A DNA stretch of 64,000 nt from an uncultured Eubacteriales bacterium (GCA_934436505.1 CAKSAP010000001.1:806001-870000); one strand, 5' to 3'. Shown: positions 25,066 to 33,645, numbered from the stretch's first letter. Notes: a model not told the origin generated them from the sequence alone. Made by a program: numbers and translations.

Positions 25066-25081
25066 TAAATCACCCCATCTC

Positions 25082-25116
25082 AAAAAAACAGGCAACAAAG
25101 CATTGCCCTGTTGCCT
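25082..25116 (-). terminator. Terminator after the phosphoribosyltransferase gene
   Basis: On the minus strand GGCAACA pairs with TGTTGCC and is followed by TGTTTTTTT. It closes the liv-phosphoribosyltransferase unit, and it overlaps the expected transcription start of the DUF3137-lemA promoter. Confidence 0.75.
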
Positions 25117-25118
25117 TA

Positions 25119-25147
25119 ATTATACTATGAGATTTTTTCTAATACAA
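25119..25147 (-). promoter_or_regulatory. Probable promoter of DUF3137-lemA
   Basis: On the minus strand TTGTAT (25142-25147) and TATAAT (25119-25124) are separated by 17 bp. It lies around the stop region of the phosphoribosyltransferase gene and directly before the terminator hairpin. Confidence 0.5.
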
Positions 25148-25150
25148 CAA

Positions 25151-25702
25151 TTATTTCGTTGTACCGTCGGAGTTGAACAAGGGGAGGGGCTCAAGATAAA
25201 TAATATCATCTCTGTTTGCAGCGTCGCCCTCTGCCAAAATTGCCATTTTGCCGACTACCTTACCGCCTGCCTGCTCAACGAGATTTTCAACCGCCGATAT
25301 AGATCCGCCTGTGGAAATAACGTCGTCAAGAATAAGAATTCTCTTGCCCTTCATCTTAGCTGCGTCTGCTCCGTCCATATAGAGCTTCTGCTCGCCCTCG
25401 GTGGTGATTGACTTGTCAACAGTCTCAAAAACACCGTTCATATAGGCTTTCTTTTTCTTGCGGACAAGGAAATATTCATTCCTGCCCGATTGTCTTGCCA
25501 TTTCGTGAATAAGCGGAATAGCCTTTGCCTCGGGTGCAACCATATAATCAAATTCGGGAGCTTTTTTGAGCAATTCCCTTGCACAAGCACAGGTAAGCTC
25601 AACGTCGCCGAAGATTACAAAAGCCGCAATCGTGAGGTTGTCGTTGATTTTGCACAGGGGTAAATCTCTCTTTACTCCTGCAACAGTCATTGGGTAAACC
25701 AT
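25151..25702 (-). CDS. Purine phosphoribosyltransferase-like protein
   Basis: This 183-residue type I phosphoribosyltransferase has the PRPP-binding motif RILILDDVISTGGSI (acidic pair plus the STGG loop). The hood and flexible loop region includes VRKKKKAYMNGVF. Such enzymes join a purine base to PRPP in salvage; adenine or xanthine is most likely from the length and layout, but I cannot decide. It starts 32 bp after livF and is probably transcribed with the liv genes. Confidence 0.8.
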   Translation of the reverse strand: MVYPMTVAGVKRDLPLCKINDNLTIAAFVIFGDVELTCACARELLKKAPEFDYMVAPEAKAIPLIHEMARQSGRNEYFLVRKKKKAYMNGVFETVDKSITTEGEQKLYMDGADAAKMKGKRILILDDVISTGGSISAVENLVEQAGGKVVGKMAILAEGDAANRDDIIYLEPLPLFNSDGTTK

Positions 25703-25734
25703 ATTATCACTCTTTCATAAAATAATAAACTGAA

Positions 25735-26445
25735 TTAACCGCCGAGATAAGCCTTTTTGACTTCCTCACTCTGAAGAAGCTCCTCGCCCGTACCCGAAAG
25801 CACGATTCTACCGTTTTCAAGGACATAGGCTCTGTCGGAAATCGCAAGTGATTTACCTGCGTTCTGCTCAACCAAAAGAACGGTTGTACCCTCTTTGTTG
25901 AGGTCTTTAATAATTGTGAAAACCTCATCTACAAGCAAAGGGGAAAGTCCCATTGACGGCTCGTCGAGCATAAGAAGCTTGGGACGGCTCATAAGCGCTC
26001 TGCCCATAGCAAGCATCTGCTGCTCGCCGCCCGAGAGAGTACCTGCAATCTGATTTTTACGTTCCTCAAGTCTCGGAAAACGTGCATATATTTTTTCAAT
26101 ATCCTCTTTAATCGCCTTTTTATCCTTTTGGATATATGCGCCCATAAGAAGATTTTGATAAACGGTAAGCTCTTGGAAAACTCGTCTGCCCTCGGGTACC
26201 TGCGACATACCGAGCGAAACTATCTTGTGGCAGGGGAGATGGGTTATCTCCTTGCCCTCAAAGCTAACCGTTCCCGCTTTCGGCGGAATAAGACCGATAA
26301 CCGATTGCATGGTAGTAGTCTTACCTGCGCCGTTTGCACCGATAAGAGTTACGATTTCGCCCTCGTTTACCTCAAAATCAATACCTTTAAGAGCTTGAAT
26401 TACGCCATAATATACTTCAAGACCTTTTACTTCAAGTAATGCCAT
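25735..26445 (-). CDS. livF: Branched-chain amino acid ABC transporter, ATP-binding protein LivF
   Basis: This 236-residue ATPase has Walker A GANGAGKTT, signature LSGGEQQMLAMGRAL, Walker B LLMLDEPSMGLSP and the H-loop region VLLVEQNAGKSL, where Gln-Asn replaces His as is usual in LivF. It energises import of branched-chain amino acids together with LivG. GAGGTT precedes the ATG, and livG ends 3 bp before it. Confidence 0.95.
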   Translation of the reverse strand: MALLEVKGLEVYYGVIQALKGIDFEVNEGEIVTLIGANGAGKTTTMQSVIGLIPPKAGTVSFEGKEITHLPCHKIVSLGMSQVPEGRRVFQELTVYQNLLMGAYIQKDKKAIKEDIEKIYARFPRLEERKNQIAGTLSGGEQQMLAMGRALMSRPKLLMLDEPSMGLSPLLVDEVFTIIKDLNKEGTTVLLVEQNAGKSLAISDRAYVLENGRIVLSGTGEELLQSEEVKKAYLGG

Positions 26446-26448
26446 AAT

Positions 26449-27219
26449 TTAACCTCCTATATAAGCTTTGATAACCTCGGGATCGCTCAAAGCCTTTTTG
26501 GTTTCGCCCTGAGCAAGAACTGTTCCGAAGTTAAGAACGGTTATTTCGTCGCAAAGACCCGAAACGAATTTCATATCGTGTTCGATAAGAAGTATCGTAA
26601 GGTCAAATTCATCACGGATATATTTAACAATATCGACAAGCTCCTTTGTCTCGTGAGGGTTCATACCCGCAGCAGGCTCGTCAAGAAGCAAAAGCTTCGG
26701 ATTTGTAGCCAACGCTCTCGCAATTTCAAGCTTTCTCTGCTTACCGTAGGGGAGATTGCACGAAAGATTGTTTCTCTCCTCATAAAGTCCGAAAACCTTG
26801 AGGATTTCCTTCGCTCTCTCTCTCATTCTGATTTCAGAGTCAAAATGACCGGGCAAGCGAAGCATGCTGACAAAGGGATTGCACTTGAATTCGGGCTGAT
26901 TGTGAAGTCCGACCATAACATTACGAACAACGCTCATATTATTGAAAAGTCGAATGTTCTGGAATGTTCTTGCGATACCCTTATGGTTAATCTGCTCTTG
27001 TGTTTTGCCCTTTAATTCCTCGCCGTCGAGATAAAATGTGCCTGTTGTCGGCTGATAAACGCCTGTGAGCATATTGAACACGGTTGTTTTACCTGCGCCG
27101 TTAGGACCTACAAGACCGTAAAGCTGTTGCTTTTTAATTTCAATATCGAGGTCTTGAACTGCTTTAAGTCCTCCGAAAGAAATACCGAGATTTTCGGTTT
27201 TAAGCATAATATCTGCCAT
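26449..27219 (-). CDS. livG: Branched-chain amino acid ABC transporter, ATP-binding protein LivG
   Basis: This 256-residue ATPase has Walker A GPNGAGKTT, signature LPYGKQRKLEIARAL, Walker B LLLDEPAAGMNP and ILLIEHDMKFV. The LPYGKQR form of the signature is characteristic of LivG. I chose the ATG at 27219, which follows GGAGGG and lies one base beyond the livM stop; a longer in-frame version would run back into livM. Confidence 0.95.
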   Translation of the reverse strand: MADIMLKTENLGISFGGLKAVQDLDIEIKKQQLYGLVGPNGAGKTTVFNMLTGVYQPTTGTFYLDGEELKGKTQEQINHKGIARTFQNIRLFNNMSVVRNVMVGLHNQPEFKCNPFVSMLRLPGHFDSEIRMRERAKEILKVFGLYEERNNLSCNLPYGKQRKLEIARALATNPKLLLLDEPAAGMNPHETKELVDIVKYIRDEFDLTILLIEHDMKFVSGLCDEITVLNFGTVLAQGETKKALSDPEVIKAYIGG

Positions 27220-27220
27220 A

Positions 27221-28375
27221 TTATTTGCCCTCCTTCGTAGGTTTGTCGGGGTCGCTGAACTCTCCGTCCTGCTTTTTAACGTCAATGGAAAGAAGCTCAT
27301 CCATTCTTATCTTCGACTCAATTCTGTTCCAAGCAACATCGTCGTCAACAATGGTTGACTCTTTTTTCTTGAAGAGCTTAGCCGAAAGATTTTTGAAGTT
27401 AAGCTTATCCTTAATGGGCTTGAGAGCCGGTGCGTTGTTGAAAATAACGATTGCAATAAGGATAATCGCATATACAAGAAGCCTTACTGCCGCAAGGTCG
27501 CCCGAAAGGTTGTTCTGAAGCAGGAAGTTGATATATGTGATAACCGTCGCAGCGATAATCGAGCCGCTTATCGAGCCGATACCGCCGATAACAACCATAA
27601 CAAGAATTTCAATCGAATAGTTATAGTCGAATGCGGAATAGAGGATAGGTGTATAGTAATGTCCGTAAATAACGCCTGCAACACCTGCAAAGAATGCGGA
27701 AATAACGAATACGAAGAGCTTGTAATATGTAACGTTGATGCCCATAGCCTTTGCCGCAATTTCATTGTCTCTGATAGCGGTTATTGCTCTGCCGTGCTTT
27801 GAACGGATAAGGTTCTGAATAAGGAAAAGCACAACGAGCACGAGTATAAACGCAACGATATAAAGCGTTGAGGACTGAAGTTTGATTTTATCGGTTTTAA
27901 GTCCCATTGCACCGCCGAAGAGGCTCAGGTTTTTGAAAACGTTTCTGACAATTTCTCCGAAAGCAAGCGTAACAATCGCAAGATAGTCGCCTTTAAGTCT
28001 CAATGCGGGAAGTCCGATTATAAAGCCGAAAACAGCCGCCAAAAGTCCGCCGACAACAAGCGAAATAAAGAAGCAGACAAGCGAATTGTCAATGTAATTG
28101 TGCAAGAAAATCGAAAAATATGAGCCGAGATATGCGCCTACGCACATAAAGCCTGCGTGACCGAGCGAAAGCTCGCCGAGGAAGCCTACAACGAGGTTAA
28201 GCGAAACCGCAAGGATAATGCTGTATGCGATTTTCGGAAGAAGATTTACTGCCGAACGGCTGAGAACTCCCGTTGAGCTTAAAATAATCATAAGCACAAG
28301 GAAAGCCGCAACTCCGATATAGTTAAAGCAGTATTTGAGCTTGAAGGTCTTTTTTACATTTGCAACGTATCCCAT
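27221..28375 (-). CDS. livM: Branched-chain amino acid ABC transporter permease LivM
   Basis: This 384-residue permease has about 8-10 membrane helices. The family motif is GLPALRLKGDYLAIVTLAFGEIVR, and the later EIAAKAMGIN is the loop contacting the ATPases. The C-terminal 60 residues are a soluble extension. The start overlaps the livH stop by one base (TAATG). Confidence 0.95.
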   Translation of the reverse strand: MGYVANVKKTFKLKYCFNYIGVAAFLVLMIILSSTGVLSRSAVNLLPKIAYSIILAVSLNLVVGFLGELSLGHAGFMCVGAYLGSYFSIFLHNYIDNSLVCFFISLVVGGLLAAVFGFIIGLPALRLKGDYLAIVTLAFGEIVRNVFKNLSLFGGAMGLKTDKIKLQSSTLYIVAFILVLVVLFLIQNLIRSKHGRAITAIRDNEIAAKAMGINVTYYKLFVFVISAFFAGVAGVIYGHYYTPILYSAFDYNYSIEILVMVVIGGIGSISGSIIAATVITYINFLLQNNLSGDLAAVRLLVYAIILIAIVIFNNAPALKPIKDKLNFKNLSAKLFKKKESTIVDDDVAWNRIESKIRMDELLSIDVKKQDGEFSDPDKPTKEGK

Positions 28376-29247
28376 TATACCTTCTCCCTTCTGCGTTTGC
28401 CGAGCAAGCCTACGGGCTTAACAAGCAAAATCACGATAAGTAAGCAAAATTCAATCGCCGTTGTGTAAGCTTCAACCGTCGGATTGTTCTTGCATATCTG
28501 CTCAATCATTCCGAGCAAAATTCCGCCGAGCATAGCACCGGGGATAGAGCCGATACCGCCGATAACTGCGGCTGTGAAAGCCTTGATACCGGGCATTGCA
28601 CCCAAGGTCGGAGTAACCGACGGAATACGAATAATATAGAAAAGGCTTGCGAAGGCAGCCAAAGCCGAGCCTATTGCAAAGGTCAGCATAATTATCTTGT
28701 CAACATTAACGCCCATAAGACGAGCCGCACCGCTGTCCTCTGAAACCGCAAGCATAGCTCTGCCTGTTCTTGTTTTCTTAACGAACAGTGTAAGACCAAT
28801 CATAATTATCGCACCGACAACAAGTGTAAGAATTGTGCCGACGCTGATTTCAGAGCCTAAAATATGAACGGTTTTGAAGTTTGCAACAGTGAATGCTATT
28901 GAGGTCGAGCCGTAAATCAGCTGTGCAATGCCTTGAAGAAGATTGCTCACGCCGATAGCGGTAATCAAGACCGCAAGGGGAGAAGCGCCTCTCAGGGGCT
29001 TATAAGCAAATTTTTCAATAACAATTCCCATTACCGTACAAACAACAATCGCAACCGCCATTGCTATAAACGGATTTGTATTGAGCGCCATTGTTGAATA
29101 GATAGCATACGCACCGACCATTATAACATCTCCGTGCGCAAAGTTCAACATCTTGGCAATACCGTAAACCATAGTATATCCGAGCGCAATAAGTGCATAA
29201 ACAGCACCTAAGCTGAGCCCGTCCAATAATATACTCATATAATTCAC
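28375..29247 (-). CDS. livH: Branched-chain amino acid ABC transporter permease LivH
   Basis: This permease of about 290 residues begins GLSLGAVYALIALGYTMVYG, typical of LivH, and has AARLMGVN as the ATPase-contact loop. The start is either the GTG at 29247 or the ATG three codons later; AAAGG lies upstream of both. It pairs with LivM to form the membrane channel. Confidence 0.95.
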   Translation of the reverse strand: MNYMSILLDGLSLGAVYALIALGYTMVYGIAKMLNFAHGDVIMVGAYAIYSTMALNTNPFIAMAVAIVVCTVMGIVIEKFAYKPLRGASPLAVLITAIGVSNLLQGIAQLIYGSTSIAFTVANFKTVHILGSEISVGTILTLVVGAIIMIGLTLFVKKTRTGRAMLAVSEDSGAARLMGVNVDKIIMLTFAIGSALAAFASLFYIIRIPSVTPTLGAMPGIKAFTAAVIGGIGSIPGAMLGGILLGMIEQICKNNPTVEAYTTAIEFCLLIVILLVKPVGLLGKRRREKV

Positions 29248-29360
29248 ATAGCCTTTCTGCTACAAGGTATATCACTTGCCCGAGTGTAGCCGTCAAGGGC
29301 GTGATTTTAGCCGATTTTCGCAGAAAAGCCGTGTTTTACAGCTCTCCTAAAAATCGCTGA

Positions 29361-29392
29361 AGTCGGAGAAGATATAATAATCTCCTCCGACT
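29361..29392 (-). terminator. Hairpin between livJ and livH
   Basis: A 13-bp stem (AGTCGGAG... with one G-T pair) stands in the 181-bp gap after livJ, followed a little later by a short T run on the minus strand. It could be a leaky terminator that keeps the binding protein in excess over the permeases, or an RNA-stabilising 3' hairpin. Confidence 0.45.
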
Positions 29393-29428
29393 GCTTTAAT
29401 GAGTTTTTGCTGTTTAGTCAAGAAACAA

Positions 29429-30562
29429 TTACTTTTTAACGGTAACGATTGTCGGAACCTTGCTCGGTGCACCGTCTGCACTCCAAGTCATTGTACCTGT
29501 TGTTCCTGCAAATTCCATACCGCCTGTAAGAACAGCCGCAACCTTGTCGCAAAGCTCGGAAGCTGAAATGTTAGCGTCTGTAATGTTTGCTTTAAGCATA
29601 GCGTTGTAAATTACATAGATAGCGTCATATGCGTCAGCTGCGAACTGGTCGGGAGCCTTGTTGTACTTAGCCTTGTAGCTTGCAACAAACTTAGAAACAT
29701 TTTCGTTTGTGCTCTCAACGTCAAAGGGAGTGATGTACTTGATTTCATTTGTAACTGAAGAGTCAATCTGACCTGCAACACCGTCAAGACCGTCGCAGCC
29801 GAAGATGAGTGCGTTTACGCCCTTAGCCGAGCAAGCACGAGCAACAAGTCCTGCCTCTGTATAATAGAAGGGAGTGAAGATTACGTCGCAATCCTTGAGA
29901 GCCTCAACCTGTGTTGAGAAGTCCTTTTTGTTCTCTGCGTCAAAGGTCTTTGTTGTAAAGGAAACGCCGAGCTTATCCATCTCAGCCTTGAATGCTTCGT
30001 AAACACCTGTTGAATATGTATCCGAGGTATCATAGATGCAGCCGATATTCTTCATCTTGTAGTCGTTTACAAGTGTGTCAGCCGCAAGCACGCCCTGGTC
30101 GGGGTCGCCGAAGCAAACACGGAAGCCGTTCTTTCTGCCTTCGATTACGGAAGCTGCGGAAGCAGAGGGAGTGATGAAGAACAAATTGTCCTCAACAGCC
30201 TTTGCCGCAAAAGCCTCACAAGAGCCTGTTGTAGTTGAGCCGATTGAAATCTGCATACCTGCGTCCATCAACTGGTCGTATGCGGTTGCAGTCTCGGCAG
30301 CCAAAGCTTTATCATCTTTCATAATAAATTCAAGCTGAATTCCGTTCATACCGCCTGCTGCGTTGATTTCGTCAATAGCAAGCTGTGCGCCCTGCTGTAC
30401 CGAAATGCCGTATGAAGAAGCATCACCGGTTAAGGGGCCTGTTCCGCCGACAACGATTTTGTCGCCTGTAGTTTTGCCTGTGTTACCGCCGCAAGCAGCA
30501 AAACAAGTAACAACTATTGCGAGTGTCAATAATACGCCGATTACTTTTTTGAAGTTTTTCAT
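29429..30562 (-). CDS. livJ: Branched-chain amino acid ABC transporter, substrate-binding lipoprotein
   Basis: This 377-residue protein has a lipoprotein signal (MKNFKK, hydrophobic stretch, CFAACGG lipobox) followed by a periplasmic-binding-protein type I fold: IVVGGTGPLTGDASSYG and QGAQLAIDEINAAGGMNG are typical of Leu/Ile/Val-binding proteins. The chosen ATG (30562) has GAGGTTAC upstream. It captures the amino acid outside the cell and delivers it to LivHM. It is first in the operon, behind a strong promoter. Confidence 0.9.
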   Translation of the reverse strand: MKNFKKVIGVLLTLAIVVTCFAACGGNTGKTTGDKIVVGGTGPLTGDASSYGISVQQGAQLAIDEINAAGGMNGIQLEFIMKDDKALAAETATAYDQLMDAGMQISIGSTTTGSCEAFAAKAVEDNLFFITPSASAASVIEGRKNGFRVCFGDPDQGVLAADTLVNDYKMKNIGCIYDTSDTYSTGVYEAFKAEMDKLGVSFTTKTFDAENKKDFSTQVEALKDCDVIFTPFYYTEAGLVARACSAKGVNALIFGCDGLDGVAGQIDSSVTNEIKYITPFDVESTNENVSKFVASYKAKYNKAPDQFAADAYDAIYVIYNAMLKANITDANISASELCDKVAAVLTGGMEFAGTTGTMTWSADGAPSKVPTIVTVKK

Positions 30563-30670
30563 TTGTGTAACCTCTTTTTCTAAAAATTTATTTTTCAGCA
30601 TAACACTGCAAAATACTCATAATATCAATGCGGAAAGCATTAAAAATGCCTTTCCTTAAATATTAAATAG

Positions 30671-30699
30671 ATTATAAAAACTCATATTAAATTTGTCAA
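30671..30699 (-). promoter_or_regulatory. Strong promoter of the liv operon
   Basis: On the minus strand a consensus TTGACA (30694-30699) and TATAAT (30671-30676) are separated by 17 bp, about 110 bp upstream of livJ. Apart from this and the tRNA promoter at 31027, I see nothing supported in 30563-31074. Confidence 0.8.
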
Positions 30700-31026
30700 A
30701 TTATTTTTTTCAATTTTTCATTGTTTTTTAACAATTTGTTCATATTGTCAAAATAGACGATAAACAAAGGTGGAATATTGTTAAATGTAGTATTGATTTT
30801 TTATAAGGTTTTTTGCTAAAATATCATTGTACGCGCTCGAAGAAGGTTGAAAAGCGTTGGTATAAGGCAAAATAAGAGGCTTCATTCACACCGCCACAAA
30901 AGAATTTATATGTATATAGCATATTGTAAAAAAGATAAAAGCATATTTCAAGACGGCGGTATGCATAATGCATTATGTGATTTCGACTTGATTTGTGATT
31001 ATATAAAGAAAAAAGTAATTTAAGCC

Positions 31027-31055
31027 TTGACAAATTGCCTCAACACATATATAAT
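31027..31055 (+). promoter_or_regulatory. Promoter of the tRNA-Arg/His operon
   Basis: A consensus TTGACA (31027-31032) and TATAAT (31050-31055) are separated by 17 bp. The following ATTCAAGCATTCGAAA is nearly the same as the leader of the tRNA-Thr operon at 635. Confidence 0.85.
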
Positions 31056-31074
31056 ATTCAAGCATTCGAAAAAT

Positions 31075-31151
31075 GCGCTGATAGCTCAGCTGGATAGAGC
31101 ATCTGCCTTCTAAGCAGAGGGTCGGGGGTTCGAGTCCCTCTCAGCGCGCCA
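31075..31151 (+). tRNA. tRNA-Arg (anticodon TCT)
   Basis: The acceptor GCGCTGA pairs with TCAGCGC, the anticodon loop is CTTCTAA, the T-loop contains GGTTCGAGTCC and CCA is encoded. It reads AGA codons. Confidence 0.95.
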
Positions 31152-31160
31152 ATGCTGTAT

Positions 31161-31238
31161 GGTGGGTATAGCGTAGTTGGTTAACGCGTCAGTTTGTGGC
31201 ACTGAAGACCGTCGGTTCGAATCCGACTATCCACCCCA
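31161..31238 (+). tRNA. tRNA-His (anticodon GTG)
   Basis: The acceptor GTGGGTA pairs with TATCCAC, and the extra 5' G at 31161 pairs with C73, as is characteristic of tRNA-His. The anticodon loop is TTGTGGC and CCA is encoded. Confidence 0.95.
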
Positions 31239-31245
31239 CTGATTT

Positions 31246-31281
31246 AACTCCGCCTGTCAATAAGATTTGGCGGAGTTTTCA
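31246..31281 (+). terminator. Terminator after tRNA-His
   Basis: AACTCCGCC (31246-31254) pairs with GGCGGAGTT (31269-31277), followed by TTTC. The following AT-rich stretch contains AATATTTGAATGTTTT twice (31301 and 31337). Confidence 0.75.
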
Positions 31282-31383
31282 CTATCAAATACCTTTTCGG
31301 AATATTTGAATGTTTTATGATATTAAATTGTTTTATAATATTTGAATGTTTTGGAATATTAAAATAGATAATAAACTTAATAT

Positions 31384-31458
31384 TGGGGTGTCGTCAAGCG
31401 GTAAGACACAGCACTTTGACTGCTGCATTCGTAGGTTCGAATCCTGCCACCCCAGCCA
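31384..31458 (+). tRNA. tRNA-Gln (anticodon TTG)
   Basis: The acceptor TGGGGTG pairs with CACCCCA, the anticodon loop is CTTTGAC, the T-loop contains GGTTCGAATCC and CCA is encoded. It is followed at once by a third copy of the multi-hairpin element. Confidence 0.95.
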
Positions 31459-31672
31459 GAAAAAAGCACTTGCTATTGCAAGTGCTTTTTTCAGTTCTAT
31501 TCGCCTTGCGGCGAGTTCTATTGCTACGCAGTGATATACGGCTTTCAGCCGAGTGATATTGCCTTGCGGCAGTTGAAGAGGCGAATAGAATATCACTGCG
31601 ACGAAGTCGCAATATCACTTTTGCCACAGGCAAAAATATCACGCCGAACGAAGTGAGGTATATCATTAAAAA
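31459..31672 (+). repeat. tRNA-associated multi-hairpin element, copy 3 (short form)
   Basis: It starts directly behind the CCA of tRNA-Gln with the same terminator hairpin GCACTTGC/GCAAGTGC (loop TATT instead of AATA) and T6. The chain of TGATAT/ATATCAC-spaced hairpins then follows as at 843-1523. It lacks the last third of the unit, including the tRNA-Tyr 3' end copy. Reading frames across it are repeat sequence, not genes. Confidence 0.85.
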
Positions 31673-31725
31673 ATAATGAAAATGCGGTTGTCCTGTGTTT
31701 CATCAAATTTGAAAGCATTTGCGAC

Positions 31726-31982
31726 CGTAGGGACAGGGCTTGCCCCTGTCCGCAATTTATATCAAATTCAATTTGTGCTTCCGCCCCATCTTTGAGGGGG
31801 CTGTCATTTTTTCGCAGAAAAAAAGACTGGGGGAGTTTTTATAATTGAAATAACCTTTATAACTCCCTCAGTTTCGCTACGCTCAACAGCTCCCTCGTCA
31901 GAGGGAGTCTAAATATGCGGTTGTCCGTTGATTTGATTTTATATGAAATTTGTTACGGACAGGGGCAAGCCCTGTCCCTACG
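31726..31982. repeat. CGTAGGG-bounded repeat, copy B (257 bp) with 27-bp inverted ends
   Basis: The first 27 bases, starting CGTAGGGACAGGG, are the exact reverse complement of the last 27, ending CCCTGTCCCTACG. A different repeat of about 130 bp is nested inside (CCCCATCTTTGAGGGGG ... GCTCCCTCGTCAGAGGGAG), like the one near 22004. No genes are visible between 31459 and 32162. Confidence 0.75.
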
Positions 31983-32089
31983 GTATGATATATAATTCAC
32001 TCCGTGCGAAGCACCCACTTCTTTTCAATTTTAACTCTTCACTTTTCTCTCTTCTCTGCCGTAAGGCTCGCCACCGTCCTACGCCAAAC

Positions 32090-32120
32090 AAAAAGGCTTC
32101 CTGATAAAAGGAAGCCTTTC
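32090..32120 (-). terminator. Terminator after the amidohydrolase gene
   Basis: On the minus strand GGCTTCCT pairs with AGGAAGCC and is followed by TTTTTG. Confidence 0.8.
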
Positions 32121-32162
32121 CAATTTCACAAAACAATGCGATTGCCGTTAAATGCGATTATA

Positions 32163-33443
32163 TCAATTATAATACTTATCCAATTCCTCGTCGCACTTGG
32201 GATATTTCTTGATTTTCGGATTGAGGAAAATTTTACCTCTTGCAACTACGGCATAGGGCTGTGAAAGTGCTCTGAAATCGTCAAGCGGATTTGAACTTGA
32301 AATAAGAATATCCGCACATTTTCCCTCTTCGATACTGCCCGTAACATCTCCGAGACCGATAATTTCAGCGTTTTGAAGCGTTGCCGTGTAAAGTGCAAAC
32401 TCGGGGCTTACACCGACATTTTTTTCGAAGTAGTGAAGCTCTCTCCACATATTGTAATGCGTGGTGTACGGACAGCCTGTATCCGTGCCGAGGCCTACTT
32501 TTACGCCGTTTTCAAGAGCCGTTTTTGCACCCTTGACCATATTGTTGAAAACAACGTTTGAGTTGTACTGAACAACCTCGCTTATTCCGAGGGTTTCACG
32601 CTCGAATTTCGCCATCGGCAAAGCAGGGGAGAGCGTGCAAATCAAAACTGCGTCGTGCGCCTTGAACGTGTCAATTTCAGCCTGAGTAAGAGTTGAGCCG
32701 TGCTCGATTGAGTCAACGCCGTTGCCGACAGCCGTTCTTACGCCCTCGGGACTTTGAACGTGAGCCGCAACCTTTAAGCCGTGCTCGTGTGCTCTGTCAC
32801 AGCAAGCCTTTATCATATCGCCCTTCATCATAAGCACGCCCGGCTCGCCCTTGACCTTAGCGTCCATAACGCCGCCCGTAACCATAAGCTTGATAAGATC
32901 CGACTTCTTAGCGATAAGCTCGTCAACCATTTTAACAGCTTCCTCGGGAGTATCGGCAGACCTTGCAACAGAGCCGACCATATGACCGTTCGTTACGCCG
33001 ATTGCAAAGTTTGAGGCGAGAATACGGGGACCGTCAAGCTGACCTGCGTTTATTTTGTCACGGAGCTTTGAGTCAATATCGTCAAGTCCGCCGACTGTTC
33101 TGATAGTCGTAACACCCGACATAAGACCCTGCATTGCGTAGCCGTGGCACATATTGAGGGTGAATTTTCTCATAAATGCGGAGGAAAGAGCAAGCTTCGA
33201 AAGAAAATCAGCCTTTAACGGCTTCTTCTGCGGCTTGCCGCCTGCGGGGAGATGCACATGGAGGTTGATAAGACCGGGCATAAGATATTTGCCGGTTAAA
33301 TCGATAATCTTATCCTCTTTTTTCTGTTCGATTTTACCGATTTCTACGATTTTACCGTTCTCGATTGCAACGTCGATATTTTCCCTTACAGCCATATCCC
33401 TTGTTCCGTCAAGCAATGTGCAGTTTTTGAAAATTGTCCTCAT
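32163..33443 (-). CDS. Metal-dependent amidohydrolase (imidazolonepropionase/prolidase-like)
   Basis: This 426-residue protein starts at ATG 33443, chosen because AGGTGAT lies just upstream. The amidohydrolase metal ligands are visible in order: HVH after the first beta domain (LINLHVHLPAG), a Lys in LIKLMVTGG, His in KVAAHVQSPEG, His in SIEHGST and Asp in GLGTDTGCPY. It hydrolyses an amide, peptide or ring bond in the cytosol; the substrate cannot be told. It is monocistronic. Confidence 0.85.
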   Translation of the reverse strand: MRTIFKNCTLLDGTRDMAVRENIDVAIENGKIVEIGKIEQKKEDKIIDLTGKYLMPGLINLHVHLPAGGKPQKKPLKADFLSKLALSSAFMRKFTLNMCHGYAMQGLMSGVTTIRTVGGLDDIDSKLRDKINAGQLDGPRILASNFAIGVTNGHMVGSVARSADTPEEAVKMVDELIAKKSDLIKLMVTGGVMDAKVKGEPGVLMMKGDMIKACCDRAHEHGLKVAAHVQSPEGVRTAVGNGVDSIEHGSTLTQAEIDTFKAHDAVLICTLSPALPMAKFERETLGISEVVQYNSNVVFNNMVKGAKTALENGVKVGLGTDTGCPYTTHYNMWRELHYFEKNVGVSPEFALYTATLQNAEIIGLGDVTGSIEEGKCADILISSSNPLDDFRALSQPYAVVARGKIFLNPKIKKYPKCDEELDKYYN

Positions 33444-33616
33444 AAAATCACCTACTGTTATCAATATAATATAGTATAATTGTAACACACATTGCACGGT
33501 AAAGGCAATAAATATAAGGCGGTTTGGATAATATGGGACACACCTTGAATTTGTGTCGATTATAGACCCTGTAAACGGACTGAAATAAAATGTTATAGAA
33601 TATTATTTTGTTTTTA

Positions 33617-33645
33617 TTGACTAAATGTGCAAATAAATGTAAAAT
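33617..33645 (+). promoter_or_regulatory. Promoter of the LRR-HTH-kinase operon
   Basis: TTGACT (33617-33622) and TAAAAT (33640-33645) are separated by 17 bp, 30 bp before the ATG at 33676. Confidence 0.65.

Noticed and set aside
25066..25098. Upstream ATG for the DUF3137 protein
   Set aside because: It falls within the terminator hairpin and lacks a ribosome site; the TTG at 25065 has one.
31333..31666. Open frames over tRNA-Gln and the following repeat
   Set aside because: Same repeat-derived peptides, overlapping a tRNA; not genes.
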